64,000 nucleotides of DNA, taken from positions 72,501 through 136,500 of the forward strand of contig JARFJB010000408.1 in the NCBI GenBank assembly GCA_036346205.1, read 5' to 3'. Each line of letters starts with the position of its first letter. Position 1 is the first letter of the stretch. This stretch comes from Vesta saturnalis. Its lineage: Eukaryota; Arthropoda; Insecta; Coleoptera; Lampyridae. The notes beneath the pieces were generated by a model. That model ran no database searches. It saw only the letters and a list, made by a program, of their open reading frames with translations, and was not told where the DNA came from. This document shows positions 10,860-21,052 of this stretch, one piece after another. A program made the translations under genes and the position numbers.

Positions 10860-11966
10860 ATGCCACTTCACTTCATAGGTATGCCACGTACATATGTGGC
10901 TTATGATTGTCCTCCAGTGTCAAATGGGCGAATAAATATCATAAGCCACATAGCATTAGTACCACAACCTAACTATCCCATCCTGCAGGGGTTGTTGGAT
11001 GCAAGGTCTCGTATGGATCACGGACAGGAAGTAATGGAGCTCCTGCAGGAGAATGTAAATGAGGAGGACGGCCTGGCAGAGAGCGAGCAGTACTTCGACA
11101 TGGATGACTGTGATAGAGCTTTGCAGCTGTTAGTTACACCACCTCCAGAGGACGACTTGGATGTGGTGGTATCCCGTAACTACGATCAGGTCTCCGTGGA
11201 CGAAATACTGCTCACCCTACAACCTGTTAGTGAGCCAAACGAGACTACGGAGCCACCCGTGAGCGAAGAGCAGGTTGTATTTCATAATATCTTAAGTCCT
11301 GGATGCATTGAGGAATTTTCGGATGAATGGATTCCTATGATGGATTTCCGTTCATCCGCAAATTCCGCAATGCACTCAGACACGAGGGTGGATAACACTC
11401 AAACTGTTCTGACCACCAAATGTGTTGTAGATGATGAGTCGTCCACATCTGCTACACGTTCGGAGGACAGAGTGGGAGGAGATAATGTATTTGAAGGTTC
11501 CCTGAGCCCTACCTCTACCGCAGAATTCCTAGAGGAGTGGTCGTATAGTAGTTCTACGGTAGAAGTAGAGCTCAGGGAACACACTTCCGATACCGTTCTC
11601 AGCCCTGCTTGTATCGAGGAGTTTGAGCTGAATTGGAGTCCTTCCGATACCGTTCTCAGCCCTGCTTGTATCGAGGTGTTTGAGCTGAATTGGAGTCCGC
11701 TAAACTGTTCGGTACAAGTAGAGCCGATGGACGAATCAACGGAAAGCATCCTTAGTCCGACGTGTGCTGCAGATTTTGTAGAGAATGAGTGGTCGTTTAC
11801 TGACATCTCATTCTCTTCAAATCCTGCAACACCGATGCAGTATATAATACCTGCGCCATCACCGTTTAGGGACATCGTGGAAAACGCAGTATCTTCGCCC
11901 CAGAGTGTATTGAGCCCTACATGTGTTGCGGAGTTTTTGGAAAACAATTGGTCCCCAGCATGGTAG
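10860..11966 (+). CDS. Acidic protein with six LSPxC..EF...WSP motifs
   Basis: An uninterrupted 368-codon gene, ATG at 10860, stop TAG at 11964-11966. No family recognised. Residues 1-90 form the only part that looks folded. From about 140 it is acidic and Ser/Pro-rich and carries six copies of a 14-17-residue motif starting near residues 144, 214, 246, 265, 297 and 350. The core is [IVS]LSPx[CS]xxx[FE]F with an acidic spacer, then W and usually S-P; the last copy ends at the C-terminus. Copies 3 and 4 are a 57-bp tandem DNA duplication (11584-11640, 11641-11697). FxxxW in an acidic context resembles acidic transactivation motifs (p53 has FSDLW), and each LSP is a proline-directed phosphosite candidate. 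Inference: transcriptional activator or scaffold. The open antisense frame is a shadow. Confidence 0.8.
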   Translation: MPLHFIGMPRTYVAYDCPPVSNGRINIISHIALVPQPNYPILQGLLDARSRMDHGQEVMELLQENVNEEDGLAESEQYFDMDDCDRALQLLVTPPPEDDLDVVVSRNYDQVSVDEILLTLQPVSEPNETTEPPVSEEQVVFHNILSPGCIEEFSDEWIPMMDFRSSANSAMHSDTRVDNTQTVLTTKCVVDDESSTSATRSEDRVGGDNVFEGSLSPTSTAEFLEEWSYSSSTVEVELREHTSDTVLSPACIEEFELNWSPSDTVLSPACIEVFELNWSPLNCSVQVEPMDESTESILSPTCAADFVENEWSFTDISFSSNPATPMQYIIPAPSPFRDIVENAVSSPQSVLSPTCVAEFLENNWSPAW

Positions 11967-12277
11967 GGCATAAAACAATGCTGGGTGGAATATCTGTAAT
12001 CAGCAGCACTCTATCCTGACTATCCGTCCTCCCAAGTCATACGCTACTTTATCCCTCAACCTGAGATATCCATCGTATACTATCCCATTCCTGGCGATAG
12101 GTTACGTTGCGTCCTCGTTCGCATCGCTGGATATGATTCTTTTTGAAACAGTAGTAAACAAGTAACAACATAATAGAATTGTATAATAATTATAATTGGT
12201 TACAAAGGAATCATAACAAAACACGTAACGCAGTTATACAAACTTTATGTAAACTTTTTGTTACAGCTCGTAATAAG
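11967..12277. other. Spacer before the polymerase gene
   Basis: No separate gene is supported. TTTTTGTTACAG at about 12255-12266 looks like a splice acceptor just before the polymerase ATG, so a 5' untranslated exon could lie here. Confidence 0.4.
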
Positions 12278-15200
12278 ATGTTTCAATGCGATTGCATGAA
12301 GCAATTTTCGCGAAAGGATTCTTTACTGAGACATCAAAAAACAGCGTGCTGGATGTCAGTATCTACTCCACCATCTGGCATGCAGGAGGGTTCGTTGCAA
12401 AACCAAACCACAGGGAGCAATGTGGTGCAAGGAAGCACTTCCGACGATAACAAAGCAGTACATAGACATGTTACTGATTCCTTTGCGCAAGCAGGACCAT
12501 CTGGGGTAAACTCTGTGAAGGATAATGCAAACCCGGACCATCAGGGTTTAGCAACTCAAGGAAGCGGAAGGCTGACCAACACGATGAACCGGTAGAACCA
12601 AAAACAATGGTGAGAGTGTGCACTGCACAGATTGTTCAATGGATGTACCTAGGTATGCATTCCAAGGACACCTCAGAAGCAATAGGCATAAAGCAAATGT
12701 ATGTTTCCTTGTCGATACTGGGGTCGAAGTGATCCGAAATGCGTTTAAACAACGCATTGTGTCGTACCGATTGTCTCCATGCAATATGCATACTGATGTG
12801 TTCACCTTTATGGCAGACGTGAAAGGGAATGTATTGAAGGTAGTACAAAATCAGTTGCAGAAACACTATTCATTAAAATGTAATGTTGAGCTGTTTGGTT
12901 TATACTTTTGAACAGTAGGAAAGCACAGAACTGAAATCGTTTCAGACTAAGTATGATATTCTCAGTGTAGGGACGGTGTTAGAAGAGTATTTCCAAAAAA
13001 TAAGTGAAATATTGGATGCAAAACAATCGGAATTTCAACATAAAGATTCTGGTAAGTGTGAGTCGTGGTGTACTCGAGTATTAACAACTGTTTTAGGGTG
13101 GTCCCTGGTGCAATTCGTGTATATAGAGGTAAACCTGCTTAAATTTGCTCCCACCACGGTTCTTCCTATATGGCTGTCCCCGCCGAAATCGCACATAAAC
13201 ACGCCATAGTCAATGTAAAAAATAATGATAATTGCTGTTTTGCATGGGCTGTTGTATCGGCACTAGTGACACCAACGGGAGTACCACAACGCACATCTTC
13301 TTACCCTGATTTCCAGACGTTATTCAACTGGACTGGTGTACAGTTCCCTGTTAAGCTGACGAATATTTCAACGTTTGAGAGCAATAACAACATTTCCATT
13401 AATGTTTATGGGTTAGACGATACATATCGTGATGGTCAACGTGTCACGGAGGTAGTGGGGCCTCTATACTACACCAAAGCCAAACAGGCAGTCCATGTTA
13501 ATTTATTATTATTAGTCAGTAACCAAACAGATAATCAGCATTATGTATGGATAAAAATTTTTCTCGTTTACTTAGCAACCAAATAACTCGGCGGAACGGA
13601 GCAATGTATTTTGTGATGCATGCTTGTATTACTTTAGATCCGAGGAGCAATTAACCCGACACGTGTCACACGACTGTAACTTCGTATATACAAAATTACC
13701 GGACGTGAAACAAAAAAAAGACATAACCGGGGAATTCTACGCGGAAAATATACTCGCTTTTCGGAACTATCAGAAACAAATGGTTCTACCATTCGTAATA
13801 TATGCTGATTTTGAAGCGCTCTTAGTACCGGTAGATACGGCTGAACCAGATCCCGAAAAACCGTTCACGATAAAAACGTGTAAACACGAACCATACTCGT
13901 TTAGTTATTACATTAAGTGTAGTGTAAACGATGCGTGGTCTAAGTTAGAGCTGTATAGAGGAGCAATGCAGGGAGATATTTATAAGACGACTGGAAAGTG
14001 ATGTAAAACGGATATATAATGAACATTTCAAAGCTATTGTCCCAATGACACCATTAACGGATGAACAGCAGGTTACGTATGAATGCAGTGTATGTTGTTA
14101 CATATGCGGTAAGCACTTTACGGACGATCCGACAAATCCGAAAGTACGAGATCACTGTCACGTTACTGGTAAGTATCGTGGTGCAGCACATTCAACGTGT
14201 AACTTAAAACTATCAGGTACCTACATTTCTTCCCGTTTTTCTACATAATCTCAGTGGTTATGATGTTCACCTGTTCATTAAACAGTTAGCGAGTGAAACG
14301 GAAGAAATTACCGTACTTCCGGTTAACAGTGAAAATATATAACGTTTGGTAAGCATATTTTGTTGATGAATATGTAAACAGTCATGGTATCAGGAAAAGA
14401 AATACATTAATTTACGGTTCGTCGATAGTTGTAGATTCATGGCTGCATCCTTAGATACTCTATCACAGAATTTATCAGATGATCAATGTATGGAGGTACG
14501 GAAATATTTTAGTAATGATAGCGACTTCAACTTAGTGAGAAATAAGGGTAGTTTCCTTATGCGTATGTAGACAGCTTTAGTAAGTTGAACGACATCACGG
14601 TGCCATCATATGACAAATTCTACGATAAAATGCGCGATGCAAATATTTCCGATGACGAATACTGTCGCGTTCTACTGGTATGGGATCACTTTAAGTGTAA
14701 TACACTAGGTGATTATGCTGATATTTATTTAAAATCAGATGTGTTGTTATTGGCTGACGTGTTTGAAAACTTTAGGAGATTATGTATGGGTGTGTATGGG
14801 TTAGAACCTGCACAGTATGTCACTTTACCTGGATTGGCGTGGGATGCCATGTTGAAATGTACGAAAGTAGAGCTAGAATTACTGACGGATATGGATATGT
14901 ATCACTTTTTAAACAAGGTATTCGGGGTGGAGTAAGTACTTGTATCAAGCGGAGAAGCATCGCTAATAACGAGTTTGTTCCAAACTATGATCCTAAACAA
15001 CCGAAAGTGTTTTACAATATTTAGATGCCACGAATTTATACGGCTGGAGTATGAAGCAATACCTGCCTCACGATGGGTTTATGTGGTTACCTCAAGAGGA
15101 AATAGAACACTTTGACGTAGTAAAGATTGATGATGACGCCGATGTTGGATTTGTACTGGAGGTTGATATACATTATCCCCACCATCTGCATAACGAACAC

Positions 15201-16260
15201 AACGATTATCCGTTTTGTCCTGAAATGATCTGCGCACCACATTCCCAGGAGGAGAAGTTAATCCCGAACCTGTGTGATAAGACCAACTATGTTATACATT
15301 ACCGCTATTTAAAACAATGTATAGAGCATGGCTTAATTGTTACTCGTATTCATAGGGTTTTACGATTTCGTCAGAGTCCGTGGCTAATACCATACGTAGA
15401 CCTTAATACAGCTCTTCGCAACACAGCACAGAACAAGTTTGAAAAGGATTTCTATAAAATCATGAATAATGGCGTGTTTGGTAAAACAATGGAAAATGTC
15501 GATAAACGAAGAGTTATTAAACTGTTAACACATTGGGAAAATAACGGTCGTCGGGTAGGTCTAGCACGGTACGTTGCAAAACCGCAATTTAAAAATTTTA
15601 TTCAATTCACTGATAAATTGTTTGCGGCGGAATTGTCGAAACAGGTAGTTACGTACGACAAACCCGTCTATGTCGGATTCAGTATTTTAGATCTTTCCAA
15701 AATTATAATGTATCGGTTTTTATGATATCTTACGAGCTCATTATGGCAAGAATGTCACGTTGCTCTATACTGACACGGATTCTTTGATTGTTGAGATAGT
15801 AACTGATGATATGTATGCACACATGCGAAATAATTTAGACGAATATGATACTTCCAACTATCATAATGAGTTGCATGGTATTCCTACGACTGCTTCCGTC
15901 GTTGGACGAATGAAAGATGAGTATGCAGGAAAGCGATTTATTATTTTTATGGTGCTGGATCGAAGTCATACTGTCTGAAGCTTGCTGATAAGGAAGTTGT
16001 TAAGAAAGCGAAAGGTGTTAAGAAAGTTATTATTCAGAAAGTGTTGACGGAAGTAGACTACAAAGCGGTCGCGGAGGGTCTGATAAAACAATAATGTGTA
16101 AAATGTTTGTGTTTCGATCAACCTTACATGATATATATACCGAAATGTTAAACAAAATTGCCTTTAGGTCCCAGGATGACAAACGATATCGACTACGTGA
16201 TACGTGTTCTACATTGGCGTGGGGCATTGGCGAATACCGGAATTGGAGAATGCTGATCCG
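12278..16260 (+). CDS. pPolB: Protein-primed DNA polymerase B
   Basis: The replicative polymerase of Polintons. ATG at 12278. Visible in order: a C2H2-like finger (FQCDCMKQFSRKD..LRH) and a second (CTDC..H.....H) near 12640; the N-terminal domain with CCFAW near 13230; exonuclease motif YADFEALL near 13802; an endonuclease VII-like knuckle, CYICG...DHCHVTGKYRGAAH..CN, 14090-14200; the exonuclease III-type YLKSD near 14720; polymerase motif A, DATNLYGWSM, near 15030; motif B, MNNGVFGKTMEN, near 15465; motif C, YTDTDS, near 15766; and a C-terminus reaching LAWGIGEY near 16220. It has one 45-base intron. Frame breaks occur near 12590, 12910, 12935, 13550, 13610, 13980, 14215, 14345, 14550, 14915, 15020, 15715, 15945 and 16090, mostly at short homopolymer runs. 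All catalytic motifs are present. Confidence 0.9.
13052..13096 (+). other. 45-base intron in the polymerase gene
   Basis: Starts GTAAGT after ATTCTG, ends CTGTTTTAG. Removing it joins KDSG directly to WSLVQF in phase, the arrangement expected for the conserved N-terminal domain. Read through, it inserts an unrelated segment. Confidence 0.75.
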
Positions 16261-16482
16261 TTGAGCGAACTATTGCAGGTTGCTAAGCAAATGAATTTAT
16301 ATTAACCGGAAGAAGAATAGTTTGGGTACTGACACTTGATAGTTTTTTTCCTATATTCTCTCCCTAATGAAACTTATATTAATAATAAGTTGTATTATTC
16401 CTTTAGTTGTTTTAAATATATTAATATTATGTATTAATTCGTTAGTAAGAGAATATATACTATACAAATACTGTGTGATATA

Positions 16483-16521
16483 AATAAAAAAAACGAAAAT
16501 GACTATTTACTATTTTTTATT
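16483..16521. terminator. Convergent poly(A) signals
   Basis: AATAAA at 16483-16488 on the plus strand, after the polymerase gene, and AATAAA on the minus strand at 16521-16516, overlapping the end of the minus-strand cluster. The two transcription units converge here. Confidence 0.6.
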
Positions 16522-16979
16522 AAAAATATGTACAAGACTTATTGCATTATATATATTATATAAATGATATACAGTAGCCAAAGCACAGTGGCATAATGAT
16601 TTACAATGAAAGTAACAAACGGGTTGCATAGCAGGAAGAGGTGGACTTTCCTCAAGTTCAATAACAGGCTGGGTCACAAATTTTCTGATGTAATCTGCTT
16701 TCTCTTGCCCTTGACATAGACAGTATCTGTTGGCTGAATCAATCTCTCGAGTATTCTTCGAAAGTGGTGTGGTGGTGTATACCCTTCTTCCCATTTAATA
16801 CAGTGCTGGTTTTGCATTAACCAAGTAGCTTGACGACGACTCTCTGCATCCAACGTATGCCAGGGATACGCTGATTTAAAAACAAAATGGGCAATTTGTT
16901 TCCCATTATAAATGGCGAGTTCTTTTGGTATAAACGCTTTTGATATTTTGAACCCTTGTACATCGATTATGACGGACAT
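16510..16979 (-). CDS. Conserved insect-Polinton protein of unknown function
   Basis: ATG at 16979, four bases after the capsid gene's stop on the same strand. The start MSVIIDVQGFK, the block RRQATWLMQNQHCI..EEGYTPPHHF, the KADYIRKF segment and the Cys/His-rich end (VCYFHCKSLCHCAL) are features I recall from an unnamed protein next to pPolB in insect Polintons. About 150 residues. One frame break lies near 16735. The Asp and acidic spacing could suit a nuclease fold, but I would not assign one. Its position as last gene of the capsid block suggests co-expression with virion genes. Confidence 0.65.
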
Positions 16980-16983
16980 TGTA

Positions 16984-18181
16984 TTACAACTGTCGTACTG
17001 CTTTGGTTAACGCGTTGTATGTAACTAAACGATCATGGAGTATAACACAGTATGCGGTCGTATTAGCGGGTATGTTGGCCGATGTTTCAAACTCTACACG
17101 AAGAACTACTGCTTTCGAGTGCAATACTTCTTTTGATTTGAGCAGTCGACCACCATCAGTGGTGCAGCCGTCGTAAATTGAATAGGTGTGAGTAATGGTT
17201 GTCCATCTCTTTGATAATATGACATTTGGAATTTAGCAAACATTTCATACAGCGTGGCAAAGCAATTGTTATCATAATTAACATTTAAATTATCATACGG
17301 GTAACGGTCGGTGTTGAGGAATACCCGAATATTCTTCAGTGCACATTTATCGAATTTACTCGCATCGTGCATAACATTATTTTCTCGTCCAGTTTGAAAC
17401 CCTATAATAATGTATCTCGGTGTTTCAATACTAGTCGATGTTTTGATTGCCCATGTATGCTTATCTGTTGTTGGTATAGCGGGATATATGTGGGTTTCCC
17501 AACTTCTAAATGCTAGTGGAGTATTCACATTTTTATCAATGTATTTCGTTAACGCTAATTCCTCCGCTAATGCTGGAACGATGTGTGGAACTTTCCAATA
17601 AATCTTATCTATGTTAACTTTTAATGCTTCGTCCACAGTTGAAATTACTGCATCGGTATCAATATTACTACGAATTAATACAAGTTCTTGTCTAATGTTC
17701 AAAATCACTTTATTATAATCTTCAGCAAAGCAAGCAGCATTCGCAAAGGTACACAGACATTAAAATACCCTTGCTCATTTGTTAGTGTGCTGTTTGATGT
17801 AGGAAACCAACCGGCATTTTGATGGCGGGCAAGATCATTGGGTGTCAATGATACTAACCCTTTCATTGTCGACGTTAACCCCACCTTAGTTACGGAATCT
17901 ACCACTATTCCATTCATTTCATATCTAATTTCACTGAATAAAAATGCGATACCATTATTAACGAACCTTGCGGTGTTAGAGACAGTACCATCCTGTCGCA
18001 ATAATCTTCCCTCTACATAAACATAACTTTCTGATGGTAGAGTGCACATGTCTTCCTGAATGGGTATTCTGATTTCATCATTGTTTCCAAATCTCGTAGT
18101 ATATGGTTGATGGGTGTGCAGTTCGGAATTAACGATAGCATTATCAACAACAACTTTTTCATTAACGTTTAATACACTCAT
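16984..18181 (-). CDS. MCP: Major capsid protein (double jelly-roll hexon)
   Basis: ATG at 18181 (MSVLNVNEKVVVDNAIV), stop TAA at 16986-16984, about 399 codons, close to the length I know for insect Polinton capsid genes. Typical segments: THQPYTTRFGNNDEIRIPI, ...LPSESYVYVEG near residues 40-60, FLFSEIRYEMNGIVVDSV near 80, RQELVLIRS near 165, YWKVPHIVPALAEELALTKY near 190, TPLAFRSWETHIYPAIPTT near 215, and the end PANTTAYCVILHDR. Two frame breaks, at about 17727 and 17131-17134, both sit on runs one base shorter than the frame needs. Its ATG overlaps the stop of the small gene upstream (ATGA). It would form the icosahedral shell. Confidence 0.9.
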
Positions 18182-18339
18182 TGTAGTACTGTAAACCCAA
18201 GACTCTCCAAGAATGCTTTGTTCTGCGCTGTCAACGCTTTGGTCGCTGAACGCTTACTGACTGTACCCTTTCCACACTTCACTCTTTTATAGTTTGTTTT
18301 GCACTGGTTACATGCACATGTATTATACCGCGTCACCAT
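18178..18339 (-). CDS. 53-residue basic Cys protein between the capsid genes
   Basis: Complete small gene: ATG at 18339, TGA at 18180-18178. It begins MVTRYNTCACNQCK and continues with KRVKCGKG, giving CxCxxC plus one more Cys near residue 22, then a Lys/Arg/Ala-rich helix. No family recognised. Its ATG overlaps the end of the minor capsid gene (ATGGTGA) and its stop overlaps the capsid ATG (ATGA). The intact frame and exact overlaps with two conserved genes argue that it is real. It may be a virion-associated nucleic-acid-binding or scaffolding peptide (inference). Confidence 0.65.
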   Translation of the reverse strand: MVTRYNTCACNQCKTNYKRVKCGKGTVSKRSATKALTAQNKAFLESLGFTVLQ

Positions 18340-19016
18340 ATTTTCTTTAAATGTAGTCCTATCGTTATGACTTCTCCGTTAAAATTGACGAGATCTCCGT
18401 CTTGGTCTACTATTTTAAGTGTTATTGTTGAAATGGTAGATGTATTTATAGGTAAGTAGATAACATGTTGAGGTGATTCGATTATTTTATATCCCGCTGG
18501 TACACTGGGAAAGAATTGATGAATTATGTGTGATGACTCACCATTTTTAAAACTACCACTTGTTATGTTGCACTCGATAATTAATGAGTTAATTTTGATG
18601 ATGTTAATAGGGTTCTCAGAGGTGTACACTTTTTAGCTTGGTAAACAGTAGTTTTATTAAAGCCAGCATAGGCCCTATCGAATGGACTACATTGAAACTA
18701 ATGTTATGGGTTGCTTTCATGGTTGCTTTCATAGTATTATTATTTGCTCGTAAATCAATATACCCTTATCGTCTTTGACTGAGTCATTAATATATTTATT
18801 CACATCTGCGATTTCGTATGTTCCTGGCGGTATTGTAATTTTATCTCTTCCAAATATGAGCATGTTGTTCTTTGAAGTAACGTTTTGTATAGTATTGAAC
18901 GATTCAAAACTAGTTAACCCCATTACATATTCCGACTCATTATCAAGAAAAATCGGTGGATTAAATGTGGCTTGCAGGATACTGCTTTTACCGGTGAACG
19001 TAAATGTGTACGACAT
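18333..19016 (-). CDS. Minor capsid (penton) protein
   Basis: The likely start is the ATG at 19016 (MSYTFTFTGKSS), not the upstream GTG. It runs to TGA at 18335-18333. Recognised blocks: FTGKSSILQATFNPPIFLDN, an early YVMGL..FESFNTI strand, IPPGTYEI, then near the end INSLIIECNITSGSF, the FFPSVPAGYKI..SPQHVIYLP strands and IVDQDGDLVNFNGE. This order is that of the single jelly-roll minor capsid protein of insect Polintons. Two frame breaks lie between 18630 and 18730, in A or T runs. It is followed without a gap by the 53-residue gene and the major capsid gene, and would occupy the vertices. Confidence 0.85.
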
Positions 19017-19042
19017 CACGATCACGTAACAACTACTGACAA

Positions 19043-19389
19043 TCAGAACGAGTAGTCGTATAAAAATCGTAAGACTAGATGACCACAGTTGTATGTATTG
19101 AACTCTTGAACCTTAATAAAGTTATAATCAATTGTGTTTCTGCTACCATCACTTTTAAAATAGTGGACTAATTCGAAGGGTGGTTTAACATGCCCTATAC
19201 TATCAAAATATGTTATATGTCTATTACGCTTAATATATGCTGTCCAGTGTGTTCCCTGATTAGCTTGATTATCCAGATTCACGATACCACATTCATTCCT
19301 ATGGATTCGTGTAGGTAGCTTATCTCGCATATATATCCCTCTAAAGTAGGGAATCTTTAATTGCTCCACAAATTTTGATAGCTCAACAT
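19043..19389 (-). CDS. PRO: Adenain-like cysteine protease
   Basis: Catalytic features are visible: NECGIVNLDNQANQGTHWTA with the active-site His, YFDSIGHVKPP with the Asp partner, and YNCGHLVLRFLY with the catalytic Cys. It belongs to the adenovirus-type (C5) processing proteases that mature Polinton capsids. The open frame extends upstream of 19369 without an in-frame ATG. The nearest useful ATG is at 19389 but needs one frame correction in an A run, so the start is uncertain. The stop TGA is at 19045-19043, 26 bases before the minor capsid ATG. Confidence 0.85.
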
Positions 19390-19413
19390 TACTTAAGGCG
19401 TGGCGTGGTAGCT

Positions 19414-20233
19414 TCAGTGGGAGTTTTTTGAATACGGTTGTAAATATATGCCCAAACCTCGTTTATATGGTTTTAGATATAAACCTTTTCCAACGGTTGC
19501 TGCTTCCATTGCTTGATTGTGTCGTTTGGTTTCTTCTAACGTTTTTGTCGCAGCTTTTGCGTCGGTAACCGCTTTTGCAACTGCAGCTGCACCGCCACCT
19601 AACGAACCTAAGGCTCCTAATGCTGCAAATAGGGGAATAAGAGGTATGAACCCCTCGTTTTGGTAAAGGTAATATTCTGCTCTTGGGTGACATGATTTTT
19701 TTGTGTTTTAGAACGCTTAAGGCTTGGTGTATTGTAGATCGTAAAGATGATCGAAGTTTACCACCAACACGACGTCGCGCTAGAAGTACCGCTTTGTTAA
19801 ATGAAATTGGTTTGGGAGTACGCTTTGTTCTTCGTGATTTGCTTCCCATTCTATTGCCTGTCCGTGATCTTCCACCCATCCCCATTTTCCGTTTTCCTTT
19901 CATTATTCCACTTATAGTTAATGCAGCTGCCCTTTCTCCAAATGTAGCGTTTGAGGAACGAAATCTATTCCAAGCTTTTTGTTGCAAAGTTTTATCGGCA
20001 ATGTGTCGTTGACTTAAATCGTTTGACTGGGAGTATGCAATATCGTGCTCTTTACAGGCTTCATCCAATTCATTAATACCTTTGTCGCCGCGAGCTAGTC
20101 GTTTTTGTAAACGGGTACCCGGTCCGCAGTATCTATACCCAGGTATATGCAACTCCACGGGTAATTTATTTATTAAGGTATTAATTAATCCTGAACCCCT
20201 TTTCTTCTTATTACACCGAGAAGTATACTTCAT
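19414..20233 (-). CDS. PLA2-domain virion protein
   Basis: ATG at 20233. Residues about 30-75 contain GYRYCGPGTRLQKR, a Gly/Asn linker and ELDEACKEHDIAYSQ: the YCGPG calcium loop and His-Asp dyad of the phospholipase A2-like domain also found in parvoviral VP1. A strongly basic, Gly/Ser/Arg-rich stretch follows. After a frame break near 19690 comes a hydrophobic Ala/Leu/Gly segment (IPLIPLFAALGALGSLGGG), and then the end GKGLYLKPYKRGLGIYLQP..SKNSH with TGA at 19416-19414. By analogy it would help membrane passage during entry, with the basic part binding DNA. It is the first gene of the minus-strand virion block and is divergent from the ATPase. Confidence 0.8.
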
Positions 20234-20320
20234 ACCAGACTGGCTGTCACTCCACTACTAAACTACTTTTATTGTATGACACGTATATATATTAGTACCA
20301 TACAATTTGTGGTTTAGTAC
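20234..20320. promoter_or_regulatory. Divergent promoter, virion block versus ATPase
   Basis: Only 87 bases separate the minus-strand PLA2 gene start from the plus-strand ATPase. The space contains the TATA-like run GTATATATATTA at about 20283. Both transcription units must start here. Confidence 0.5.
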
Positions 20321-21019
20321 TATGACGGCACCATACGCTTCATTCCGCAAGACACAGAATTACCTATTAAAAATTATGACACAGCTGATAACAAGGAACT
20401 TTACTCTAAACATAGCGGTCTACTGAAAGGAGGATGTAAACGAGGTATAATCGTTGGTCCATCTGGGTGCGGAAAACAAATGTTATGATTACCTTGTTAG
20501 AACATCCAAATGGTTTACGTTTTGAAAATGTATATATTTATTGCAAATCATTATATCAATCTAAATACCAGTACCTACGAAATTTACTGACACCGATAAA
20601 AGAAGTCGGGTATTTCGAATACAGTGATAATAGTGATGTTATATCCCTAGTGATTCCCGTAAAAATTCAATAATGATTTTCGATGATGTAGCGTGTCATA
20701 AGCAAAATGAAATAAGAGATCATTTCTGTTTTGGCAGACATCGAAATAATGATTGTTTCTATCTGTGTCAAACATATTCTTCAATTCCAAAACAGCTTAT
20801 ACGTGATAATGCTAATTTACTTATTCTTTTCAACAAGATCACACTAATCTTAAGCATGTGTATGATGATCACGTTAATGTCGATATGTCCTTTGATAGGT
20901 TTAAAGATTTATGTTTTTGTTGCTGGCAAGACAAATTCGGTTTTATTGTTATTGATAAAGAAAGCGATGTTAATACAGGTCGGTACCGTAAGAGATTTGA
21001 CTGTTTTATAGCATTATAA
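20321..21019 (+). CDS. ATP: Packaging ATPase (FtsK/HerA type)
   Basis: Genome-packaging motor of Polintons and related viruses. Early block RFIPQDTELPIKNYDTADN, then LLKGGCKRGIIVGPSGCGK with the Walker A P-loop near 20450-20476, GLRFENVYIYCKSLYQSKYQYL, Walker B MIFDDVA near 20672-20692, the sensor-like CFYLCQTYSSIPKQLIRDNAN, and an end at TAA 21017-21019. About 230 codons, the usual size. The start is unclear: an ATG at 20321 is one base out of phase with the conserved frame. Further frame breaks occur at the A run 20473-20476, the A run 20661-20665 and the T run 20827-20830, each one base short. Confidence 0.88.
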
Positions 21020-21052
21020 ATATGGTAGCAGTATGGAACATATGCAGTCGTA

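Noticed and set aside
11399..11971. 190-codon antisense frame
   Set aside because: A shadow of the intact acidic gene 10860-11966; the repeats in that gene make both strands open.
19683..20012. 109-codon plus-strand frame
   Set aside because: Antisense to the Arg/Ser-rich part of the PLA2-domain gene, whose codons leave the other strand open.
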